Below are positions 6,771 to 13,211 of a stretch of 17,694 bases of DNA, one piece after another. The DNA comes from Caryophanales bacterium UBA6769 (GTDB lineage Bacteria > Bacillota > Bacilli > Bacillales > UBA6769): the NCBI GenBank assembly GCA_002453275.1, contig DKGN01000090.1, positions 1 through 17,694 on the forward strand, in the 5' to 3' direction. How positions within the stretch are numbered: the first letter of the stretch is position 1; each line of letters opens with the position of its first letter. The notes beneath the pieces are model-generated. The model had not been told where the DNA came from and did not search any database. It was given only the letters and a program-made list of their open reading frames with translations. Made by a program: the position numbers and the translations under genes.

Positions 6771-8060
6771 CTACAAACTTTTGACGTGAGCTTCTTGCTC
6801 TTCTGGCGACATTTTTTCTCTCCACACATGAGCGCCAAGTATCGTTAATTTATCGATAAGTTGTTCATATCCTCGGTCAACGTGCTCAAGTCCATAAATT
6901 TCTGTCGTTCCTTCTGCCATGAGTCCCGCGACGATAAGTGCTGCGCCTGCTCGTAAGTCGCTCGCTTTAACTTTTGCCCCTTCAAGCTTCGTAGGACCTG
7001 TAATGATCGCGGAGCTACTTTCAACTTTGATTTTTGCACCCATGCGACGCAATTCATCAATATGCTTAAATCGCGCAGAATAAATTGTATCGGTTACGAT
7101 GCTCGTTCCTGTTGCTGCCGTTAAAAATGATGTAAATGGTTGCTGTAAGTCTGTTGGGAAACCAGGATACACGAGTGTTTTGACATCGATGGCTTGCAAG
7201 TCTTCATTTTTGCTTACGATGACATAGTCTTCGTATGTTTCGATATGAACACCCATTTCCCGAAGCTTAGCGATGAGCGACTCTAAATGCTGAGAGATGA
7301 CGTTATCAATGATGACTTCTTTTCCTGTTGCCGCTGCCATAATCATATATGTACCAGCTTCAATTCGATCGGGGATGATCGAATGATAGCAGCCGTGAAG
7401 CTGTTCGACTCCGTCGATCCGGATCACATCTGTTCCGGCACCTTTAATTTTTGCACCCATGCTCGTCAACAATGTTGCAACATCTATAATCTCGGGCTCC
7501 TTGGCGGCATTTTCGATAACCGTCCTTCCTTTCGCACGAACGGCTGCTAGCATAATGTTGATCGTAGCGCCGACGCTGACGACATCTAAATAAATCTTTG
7601 CACCGACGAGTTCATCTGCCCGTAAATAAATGGCTCCTTGCTCATTTGTCACCGATGCACCAAGTGCTTGAAAGCCTTTAATATGTTGATCAATTGGACG
7701 TGGCCCTAAATTACAGCCTCCTGGCAAGCCGATAACTGCTTTCTTGAAACGACCAAGCATTGCACCCATTAAATAATAGGATGCGCGTAGCTTTTTCACG
7801 TTCCCATTTGGAAGTGGCATTGAGATCATTTTCGCAGGATCTACTGTAAGCTTGTTCTCTTCAAGGGAAACTTCGCCACCGATTTCTTTTAGCAATTCGC
7901 TTAAAATCCAAACATCAGATATGTTCGGCAAATGATCGATCACGACAGTTGAATCAGCAAGAATTGCTGCAGGAATAAGGGCGACCGCACTATTTTTAGC
8001 TCCGCTAATCTCTACTTTTCCTTGCAAAGGATGGCCACCTTCGATCATTAGCTTTTCCAT
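6771..8060 (-). CDS. murA: UDP-N-acetylglucosamine 1-carboxyvinyltransferase (MurA2/MurZ position)
   Basis: First committed step of peptidoglycan synthesis: transfers enolpyruvate from PEP to UDP-GlcNAc, and is the fosfomycin target. The 429-residue protein shows SGAKNSA with the conserved Lys22 and Asn23, and the active-site Cys116 in GLPGGCNLGPRPIDQH; the other family segments (SVGATIN, IPDRIEAGTY, YPGFPTDLQQP, DLRAGAALIVAGL) are in order. Low-GC Gram-positives carry two paralogues; the position between the transaldolase gene and glpX/rho matches the B. subtilis murZ (murAB) locus, so this is probably that second copy. The ATG at 8060 has AAGGGGA about five bases upstream. Cys at the active site predicts fosfomycin sensitivity of this copy. 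Confidence 0.95.
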   Translation of the reverse strand: MEKLMIEGGHPLQGKVEISGAKNSAVALIPAAILADSTVVIDHLPNISDVWILSELLKEIGGEVSLEENKLTVDPAKMISMPLPNGNVKKLRASYYLMGAMLGRFKKAVIGLPGGCNLGPRPIDQHIKGFQALGASVTNEQGAIYLRADELVGAKIYLDVVSVGATINIMLAAVRAKGRTVIENAAKEPEIIDVATLLTSMGAKIKGAGTDVIRIDGVEQLHGCYHSIIPDRIEAGTYMIMAAATGKEVIIDNVISQHLESLIAKLREMGVHIETYEDYVIVSKNEDLQAIDVKTLVYPGFPTDLQQPFTSFLTAATGTSIVTDTIYSARFKHIDELRRMGAKIKVESSSAIITGPTKLEGAKVKASDLRAGAALIVAGLMAEGTTEIYGLEHVDRGYEQLIDKLTILGAHVWREKMSPEEQEAHVKSL

Positions 8061-8199
8061 AATGGTCCCCTTTCTTCATGTTGGAAACTGATGCCGTTAC
8101 AAAGTGAACAGAATTCAGTAGTCTTATTCTTACCTATTTTGAGAAATTCATGTGTTAATTTCCATATTTTTGCAAACATGCGGTCTTCTATCCAATCGT

Positions 8200-8847
8200 T
8201 TATTTTTTTTGTGCCTTTTCCCAATCCGCTAAAAACTTTTCTAACCCTTGATCTGTTAGTGGATGTGTAAGTAATTGGCTAATCACGTTTAGTGGAATTG
8301 TTGCAATGTGTGCACCGTTCAGGGCTGCTTCGGTTACGTGGATTGGATGACGAATTGACGCTGCAATGATTTCTGTCTTGATTTGATGGATTGCGAATAA
8401 ATCAGCAATGTCACGAATAAGTGGAATCCCTTCCTGACCGATATCATCTAATCGACCTAAAAATGGAGATACGTACGTAGCCCCTGCACGCGCTGCAAGC
8501 AATGCTTGGTTTACGGAAAAGATGAGTGTGACATTCGTCTTAATGTTCTTGTCAGAAAGGGCTTTGACTGCCTTTAAGCCTTCTGTCGTAATCGGCACTT
8601 TTACAGTAATGTTTGGGGCAATTGAAGCTAATTGTTCGCCTTCGGCGATCATGCCTTCTGCATCTGTAGAAATGACTTCTGCACTGACCGATCCTTTTAC
8701 GATGCTCGTAATTTCCCGTAGTCTTTCATGGAAGTCTACGTTCTCTTTTGCAACGAGTGAAGGGTTTGTCGTCACACCTGCGAGAATCCCGAGTGCATTC
8801 GCTTCTTTAATGTCATCTAGATTGGCTGAGTCTATAAAAAATTTCAT
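8200..8847 (-). CDS. Transaldolase-like protein / fructose-6-phosphate aldolase family
   Basis: Short-form (subfamily 3B) transaldolase of 215 residues, the type B. subtilis encodes as YwjH; likely transfers dihydroxyacetone in the pentose phosphate pathway. Seen: MKFFIDSANLDDIKEANALG, GILAGVTTNPSLVAKE, the Schiff-base Lys83 in NITVKVPIT, KTNVTLIFSVNQALLAARAG, SPFLGRLDDIG and IIAASIRHP. Enzymes of this family split between transaldolase and fructose-6-phosphate aldolase activity, and sequence alone does not settle which. I chose ATG 8847, with GAGGTG nine bases upstream; a GTG four codons earlier overlaps that site. The gene ends CAA AAA AAA TAA, and a -1 slip on the A-run would extend the frame (see findings). 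It follows fbaA by 74 bp in the same operon. Confidence 0.93.
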   Translation of the reverse strand: MKFFIDSANLDDIKEANALGILAGVTTNPSLVAKENVDFHERLREITSIVKGSVSAEVISTDAEGMIAEGEQLASIAPNITVKVPITTEGLKAVKALSDKNIKTNVTLIFSVNQALLAARAGATYVSPFLGRLDDIGQEGIPLIRDIADLFAIHQIKTEIIAASIRHPIHVTEAALNGAHIATIPLNVISQLLTHPLTDQGLEKFLADWEKAQKK

Positions 8848-8921
8848 TTCGCATAGCACCTCACGTATCGCGTATTATTTTATGTTGAAGGAAGACCCGC
8901 CTATTCAAGGCGGATCGGTAA

Positions 8922-9785
8922 TTAGGCTCGGTTAGAGGAACCAAACTCACGCATTTTGCTTTTAACTGTTTCCTTAATCGCTTCACGTGCAGGACCTAAA
9001 TATTTTCTTGGATCGTAAAGATCTGGATTTTCTGCCAACACTTTACGAACGGCTTGAGAAGATGAAATTTGATTTTCGGTGTTGACGTTAATTTTAGCGG
9101 AACCGAGTGAAATCGCTCGCTTAATATCTTTCGTAGGAATGCCCGTACCTCCGTGAAGAACGAGAGGAACACCTGTAAGCTTCATCACTTCTTCCATCCG
9201 ATCGAACCCAAGATTCGGTTCTCCTTTATAAGGACCGTGTACGGAACCGAGAGCAGGCGCGAAGCAATCAACACCTGTTTTTCTTACAAGCTCTTCACAT
9301 TCGCTCGGAATTGCATACATTGCTTCTGCATCATCAACGACGAGATCATCTTCTTGCCCTCCGATCCGTCCAAGTTCTGCTTCGACAGAAACACCGACAG
9401 CATGTGCAACGTCAACGACCCGTTTCGTTAGTTGAATGTTCTCTTCTAGAGGAAGATGTGAGCCGTCAATCATGACGGATGAAAATCCAGCATGAATCGC
9501 TTCAACACACTTCTCAAAGCTTGACCCATGGTCGAGATGAATCGCGACTGGAACGGTCACATCGTATTCTTTCATTAATGCTTTCACCATGTCGACAACA
9601 AGTTTAAACCCACCCATGTAGCGAGCAGCACCTTCAGATACACCACAAATAAGTGGTGATTGTTCTTCTTCTGCTGCTTGTAAAATCGCTTGTGTAAATT
9701 CAAGATTATTCAAATTAAATTGACCAACAGCATATCCTTCTGCCTTGGCCTTTTCTAGCATATCTTTCATGGAGACTAAAGACAT
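8922..9785 (-). CDS. fbaA: Fructose-bisphosphate aldolase class II
   Basis: Zinc-dependent aldolase that interconverts fructose 1,6-bisphosphate with dihydroxyacetone phosphate and glyceraldehyde 3-phosphate. The 287-residue protein shows YAVGQFNLNNLEF (18-30), the zinc/catalytic motif AIHLDHGSS with Asp85 and His86, VSVEAELGRIGGQEDD, LVLHGGTGI and the phosphate-binding INVNTE. Length matches the short Bacillus form. The ATG at 9785 has a near-perfect AGGAGG eight bases upstream, consistent with high expression. It sits between spo0F and the transaldolase gene as in B. subtilis and has its own promoter candidates in the 80-bp gap after spo0F. A 5-bp GC hairpin (8897-8913) after the stop is weak. 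Confidence 0.97.
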   Translation of the reverse strand: MSLVSMKDMLEKAKAEGYAVGQFNLNNLEFTQAILQAAEEEQSPLICGVSEGAARYMGGFKLVVDMVKALMKEYDVTVPVAIHLDHGSSFEKCVEAIHAGFSSVMIDGSHLPLEENIQLTKRVVDVAHAVGVSVEAELGRIGGQEDDLVVDDAEAMYAIPSECEELVRKTGVDCFAPALGSVHGPYKGEPNLGFDRMEEVMKLTGVPLVLHGGTGIPTKDIKRAISLGSAKINVNTENQISSSQAVRKVLAENPDLYDPRKYLGPAREAIKETVKSKMREFGSSNRA

Positions 9786-9820
9786 CGTTCAAATCCTCCT
9801 ATGTCATTATGTATCAATTA

Positions 9821-9841
9821 ATTATAGGTTTAAGTATAGCA
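9821..9841 (-). promoter_or_regulatory. Candidate promoter(s) of fbaA
   Basis: In the spo0F-fbaA gap the minus strand carries an extended -10, TGCTATACT (9833-9841), and seven bases later a perfect TATAAT (9821-9826). Neither has a good -35, but the TG extension can compensate. This would let fbaA and downstream genes be expressed in vegetative growth independently of spo0F. Confidence 0.5.
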
Positions 9842-9865
9842 TAATTTAAAGACAGGACGAAAAGT

Positions 9866-10225
9866 TTAGCACAATTCCATCCGAATGGATTGCCTAATCT
9901 CGTTAATGTCAAAAGGCTTTAGAAAATAGGAGACTGCACCGATCTCCATCGCTTCATTGATCATGTTCAACTCTCCATAAGCTGTCATGATCATCACTTT
10001 AATGTCAGCATTTTTTGCTTTAATACGCGTTAAAATTTCAATGCCATCCATTCCAGGGATTTTCATATCTAAAATGACTAAATCTGGAACTTTTTCGCTT
10101 ACGATTTTTAATGCTTCTTCCCCATTTGCTGCAGAATACGCTTCATATCCCTCTTTTTGCAAAATTTCATTTAACAATATACGAATCCCAGCTTGATCAT
10201 CAACAACTAGAACCTTTTTATTCAT
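9866..10225 (-). CDS. spo0F: Sporulation phosphorelay response regulator Spo0F
   Basis: Single-domain receiver that takes phosphate from sensor kinases and passes it to Spo0B and then Spo0A. The 119-residue protein has the acidic pocket Asp9/Asp10, phosphorylation site Asp53 in LVILDMKIPGMDGIEIL, Thr81 in MIMTAYGEL and Lys103 in KPFD; there is no output domain. Compared with B. subtilis Spo0F (recalled from memory), the residue after DDQ is Ala12 instead of Tyr13, and Tyr100 replaces His101; both lie on the surface used by Rap phosphatases, kinases and Spo0B. The start ATG has GAGGTGA upstream. It lies between pyrG and fbaA as in B. subtilis and has a sigma-H promoter about 220 bases upstream. 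Confidence 0.95.
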   Translation of the reverse strand: MNKKVLVVDDQAGIRILLNEILQKEGYEAYSAANGEEALKIVSEKVPDLVILDMKIPGMDGIEILTRIKAKNADIKVMIMTAYGELNMINEAMEIGAVSYFLKPFDINEIRQSIRMELC

Positions 10226-10633
10226 TTTTCACCTCGTTTCATCTGTGAGCTTTCCTTTGTCTCTAAATTGCGTATCTTCCAATAACGATTGCTTCAGTTC
10301 TTATTCCGTATATATGTAATAAAGTATTCGATCATACCTTTCATACTTTGCTTGTTCATGGAATTGAGGAGGATTCAAAAAATCGCAAAAAGTTGTCTAC
10401 TTGTGTGCATGTGCCATCATAAACGAGTCTTTCAATAGGGTTATAATTGACTATATTCGCTAAAGACCTTTCAATTCCTGCCAAATTTTCATGAAATTAG
10501 TAGACGCGGAGAAGGAAGATTTTTATCTCGAGCTGTAGGTTCGAGACTGAGGGTTTCTTCATAAGAAGTTGGGTAGAAGCTGTTAACATTCGTCATGTGT
10601 AGTCCATTTTCTGTATGTACATGCGTGCCGTAT
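10226..10633 (-). other. Long intergenic leader between pyrG and spo0F, no gene recognised
   Basis: A 400-base stretch without a convincing gene. In B. subtilis ywjG lies between pyrG and spo0F (from memory); nothing like it is readable here in any frame. The stretch contains the sigma-H promoter at 10453-10481 and a match to the Spo0A box (TGACGAA, minus strand, 10589-10595), the latter far upstream and possibly chance. Short open frames exist (21 codons on the minus strand ending before spo0F, 26 codons on the plus strand from 10358) but lack a placed ribosome binding site. The spo0F leader would be about 220 bases. Confidence 0.5.
10453..10481 (-). promoter_or_regulatory. Sigma-H promoter of spo0F
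   Basis: Minus strand: GCAGGAATT (10473-10481) matches the sigma-H -35 consensus RNAGGAWWW at every position, and AGCGAATAT (10453-10461) matches the -10 consensus RNNGAATWW at every position, with an 11-base spacer. spo0F of B. subtilis is a known sigma-H gene, so this fits. The start would be near 10446. Confidence 0.8.
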
Positions 10634-10670
10634 AAAAAACATGGGCTTTTAAGCGAGCCCATGTTTTTTT
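10634..10670 (-). terminator. Rho-independent terminator of pyrG
   Basis: Inverted repeat of 14 bp, AAAAAACATGGGCT / AGCCCATGTTTTTT, with an 8-base loop, placed 16 bases after the pyrG stop. T-runs on both strands make it potentially bidirectional. Confidence 0.95.
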
Positions 10671-10685
10671 GCTATGATGATTAGA

Positions 10686-12290
10686 TTATTTTTTTAACTT
10701 TAATGAGGCAGAGACGAAGTCTTCAAACAGTGGATGCGGTTTTGTTGGGCGTGATTTGAATTCTGCATGAAACTGAGAACCAACAAACCATGGGTGATCG
10801 TTCAATTCGATGATTTCAACGAGATCCCCTTCAGGGCTTGTACCTGAAAACGATAAACCAGCCTCTTCCATCTGACTACGATAGTCATTGTTATATTCAT
10901 AACGATGACGATGGCGTTCATACACTTCTTCACTTTCGTAAGCCGTGAATGCTTTTGTTCCTCGCTTCACTTTGCAAGGATAAACGCCTAATCGTAATGT
11001 ACCACCGTAATCTTCCACTCCTTGCTGGTCGGCACGCAAATCAATAATTGGGTGAGGTGTCTTTTGGTTAATTTCTGAAGAATGAGCGCCATCAAGCTTC
11101 AATACATTCCTAGCGAACTCAACCGTCGCCAACTGCATTCCTAAGCAAATACCGAAAAAAGGAACGTTGTTTTCGCGTGCGTAACGAATAGCTTCTATTT
11201 TCCCCTCGACGCCCCTGTCACCGAAGCCACCTGGAACGATAATCCCATCAGCTTCTCGTAAATATTCGTGAGCATTCTCCCTCGTGACTTGTTCGGAATC
11301 AACCCAATCAATTTCTATATCTGTATCATGGGAATAGCCCGCATGCTTCAATGCCTCAACGATGGACAAGTACGCATCTTGGAGTGAGACGTATTTTCCG
11401 ACGAGGGCAATTTTTGTAGTGTGAGTAAGGTTCGTCACTTTCTCAACGAGTTCTTTCCATTCACTCATTTCTGCTTCTTGGCAATCTAATTTCAAATGAT
11501 CACAAACAATTTGATCTAAATGTTGTGCCTGTAAATCAAGTGGGACTTGATAGAGCGTATCAGCATCATTTGCTTCAATGACTGACTTCGGATCAATATC
11601 ACAAAAGAGCGCAATTTTATCCTTCATGTCTTGCGGAACAGGCATCTCCGTTCGGACGACGATAACGTTCGGCTGAATACCAAGACTGCGAAGCTCTTTG
11701 ACACTATGCTGAGTCGGCTTCGTTTTGAGCTCTCCAGCAGCCCGTAAATAAGGGATCAAGGTGCAATGTATGTAAAGCACATTTTCAATCCCAACGTCGC
11801 TTTTAATTTGCCGAATGGCTTCTAAAAAAGGCAAGCTTTCGATGTCCCCAACGGTGCCACCAATTTCCGTAATGACGACGTCAGATTTTGATTCGCGACC
11901 TGCACGAAACACTTGCTCTTTAATTTCGTTCGTGATGTGGGGAATGACTAGAACAGTCGCTCCTAAGTAGTCACCGCGACGTTCCTTCTTCAAGACAGCA
12001 GAATATACTTTCCCTGTCGTAATATTGTTGTATTTCGTTAAATTAATATCAATAAACCGTTCATAATGCCCTAGGTCAAGATCGGTTTCCGCTCCGTCTT
12101 CCGTGACAAATACTTCCCCGTGTTGGTACGGACTCATCGTACCGGGGTCAACGTTAATGTAAGGGTCAAACTTTTGGATGGTAACTTTTAATCCTCGGTT
12201 TTTTAACAATCGACCTAATGATGCAGCTGTAATGCCTTTTCCTAGAGAGGAAACGACACCACCAGTAACAAAGATGTATTTTGTTTTCAT
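10686..12290 (-). CDS. pyrG: CTP synthase
   Basis: Makes CTP from UTP, ATP and glutamine. The 534-residue enzyme has the N-terminal amidoligase domain (about 1-270) with FVTGGVVSSLGKG and the ATP/UTP site, and the C-terminal class I glutamine amidotransferase with PGGFGDRG, nucleophile Cys382 in GICLGMQLA, and His508/Glu510 in GSQFHAEF. The frame is open 47 codons further upstream to 12431, but those codons lie over the attenuator hairpin; the ATG at 12290 has AGAGGGGG about ten bases upstream and begins with the standard MKTKYIFVTGG. It follows rpoE, with promoter and CTP-responsive leader between them, and ends in a strong terminator. Confidence 0.97.
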   Translation of the reverse strand: MKTKYIFVTGGVVSSLGKGITAASLGRLLKNRGLKVTIQKFDPYINVDPGTMSPYQHGEVFVTEDGAETDLDLGHYERFIDINLTKYNNITTGKVYSAVLKKERRGDYLGATVLVIPHITNEIKEQVFRAGRESKSDVVITEIGGTVGDIESLPFLEAIRQIKSDVGIENVLYIHCTLIPYLRAAGELKTKPTQHSVKELRSLGIQPNVIVVRTEMPVPQDMKDKIALFCDIDPKSVIEANDADTLYQVPLDLQAQHLDQIVCDHLKLDCQEAEMSEWKELVEKVTNLTHTTKIALVGKYVSLQDAYLSIVEALKHAGYSHDTDIEIDWVDSEQVTRENAHEYLREADGIIVPGGFGDRGVEGKIEAIRYARENNVPFFGICLGMQLATVEFARNVLKLDGAHSSEINQKTPHPIIDLRADQQGVEDYGGTLRLGVYPCKVKRGTKAFTAYESEEVYERHRHRYEYNNDYRSQMEEAGLSFSGTSPEGDLVEIIELNDHPWFVGSQFHAEFKSRPTKPHPLFEDFVSASLKLKK

Positions 12291-12352
12291 GAGTTGCTTG
12301 CCCCCTCTATACTTAGGATTTCCCCAACTGATTAAATAATGACTCAGTAAAA

Positions 12353-12398
12353 TAAAAAAACAAAAGCGGCACCCGAACGTACGTGGGGCGCTTTTGTT
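12353..12398 (-). terminator. pyrG leader attenuator hairpin
   Basis: In the leader, AACAAAAGCG / CGCTTTTGTT forms a 10-bp basal stem (12389-12398 with 12359-12368) with an imperfect GC-rich upper part, followed by a run of T. The upstream strand of the stem contains GCGCCCC, which could pair with a poly-G 5' end and so block the hairpin. This is the arrangement of B. subtilis pyrG attenuation. It also lies downstream of rpoE and would stop rpoE read-through. Confidence 0.8.
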
Positions 12399-12438
12399 TG
12401 AACTGTAAAGTGAAATCAATTGTATAATCAATCGTGAA

Positions 12439-12478
12439 GCCCAAAAATGATCTTAACGATTACTCGTTCATCTGTCAA
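12439..12478 (-). promoter_or_regulatory. pyrG promoter with GGGC reiterative start
   Basis: Minus strand: perfect -35 TTGACA (12473-12478), 17-base spacer, -10 TAAGAT (12450-12455), then seven bases and GGGCTTC with the first G at 12442. In B. subtilis pyrG a transcript that begins GGGC stalls at the C when CTP is low and adds extra G residues, which pair with the C-rich terminator stem and allow read-through. Promoter, start sequence and stem are all present here. The -35 lies only ten bases after the rpoE stop. Confidence 0.85.
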
Positions 12479-12487
12479 GAGTTGAAA

Positions 12488-13051
12488 TTATTGTTCCTCT
12501 TCTTCCTCTTCATCGTCCATTTCGTATTCTTCATCGATGAGTTTTCCTTCTTCATCAAGCTCATCAACATCAAGGTCTTCATCAAGATCTTCGATGTCCT
12601 CGTCTTCCTCTGACTTCAATGTTTCATCGTCGTCTTTTTCTTCTTCGTCCTCTTCGTCTTCAACATCGACTTCATCTTCGAAAACTTCAAGCTCTTCCTC
12701 AACGATTAGTTCATCGTAATCATCAAAATCATCTTCTTTTTTCTTTTTCTTCTTTTTCGGTTTAATTGTCGTTACTAGCTCCTCATCAGTTTGTTCAACA
12801 GGATACCAACCTTTGAGTCCCCATTGATTGTCACCTAAGGCTACAAAGCGACCATCAATGTTCATGTCTGTATAGGCTTGAACGAGACGACTTTCTTTTT
12901 GCTTTTTAGTCCAGCCTTTATATTCCGCAATTTTATCCATCAGTGTATAAAAGTCAACCGGCTGTCGTTCATCGCGTAAGTAATGATACATAATATCAAT
13001 CATCGGCGTTTCAGTTATTTCCTCTTTTGTTAATTTTTCGATAAGCGACAT
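12488..13051 (-). CDS. rpoE: DNA-directed RNA polymerase delta subunit
   Basis: Gram-positive-specific subunit that increases RNA polymerase recycling and affects start selection by nucleotide levels. The 187-residue protein has the N-terminal HARE-HTH domain (about 1-90: MSLIEKLTKEEITETPMIDI to NQWGLKGWYP), a tract of seven lysines at 99-105, and a disordered tail of nearly 80 residues made almost only of Asp and Glu. The lysine tract followed by the acidic tail is the known delta layout; here the tail is somewhat longer than in B. subtilis (about 173 residues in total). Start ATG at 13051 has AAGGGAG about nine bases upstream. It precedes pyrG as in B. subtilis. No terminator of its own is seen before the pyrG leader. 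Confidence 0.96.
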   Translation of the reverse strand: MSLIEKLTKEEITETPMIDIMYHYLRDERQPVDFYTLMDKIAEYKGWTKKQKESRLVQAYTDMNIDGRFVALGDNQWGLKGWYPVEQTDEELVTTIKPKKKKKKKEDDFDDYDELIVEEELEVFEDEVDVEDEEDEEEKDDDETLKSEEDEDIEDLDEDLDVDELDEEGKLIDEEYEMDDEEEEEEQ

Positions 13052-13092
13052 AGAGGCACTCCCTTTCTTCTCTTTAGAAAATCATACCAATC

Positions 13093-13098
13093 ATTATA
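13093..13098 (-). promoter_or_regulatory. Possible -10 element of rpoE
   Basis: A perfect TATAAT on the minus strand in the 160-bp icmF-rpoE gap, about 42 bases before the rpoE start. The bases 17 upstream (AGCATA) do not resemble a -35, so only the -10 is supported. No terminator hairpin for icmF is visible in this gap. Confidence 0.3.
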
Positions 13099-13211
13099 AA
13101 CAAAATTCACCTCTTTATGCTATAGATAAAACAAATATTTTTTCGGATCTGTGAATTCGTGAAAATCTGCTTCATTTATTTGGCAAAAGGAGGAAAAATA
13201 TAATGATTTTT

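Noticed and set aside
6761..6838. N-terminal extension of glpX overlapping the murA end
   Set aside because: A good ribosome binding site sits right before ATG 6760, and GlpX proteins start at MER.
8897..8913. GC hairpin between fbaA and the transaldolase gene
   Set aside because: Only 5 bp and no T-run; not enough to call a terminator.
10358..10438. Plus-strand 26-codon ORF (MELRRIQKIAKS...) with a GAGGAGG nearby
   Set aside because: The ribosome-binding-like sequence lies inside the ORF, not before its ATG, and the frame is very short.
12291..12431. Upstream extension of pyrG by 47 codons
   Set aside because: It lies across the attenuator hairpin of the leader, and CTP synthases begin at MKTKYIFVTGG.
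12537..12719. Serine-rich plus-strand open frame
   Set aside because: It is the mirror of the Asp/Glu codon run in rpoE; no ribosome binding site or family.
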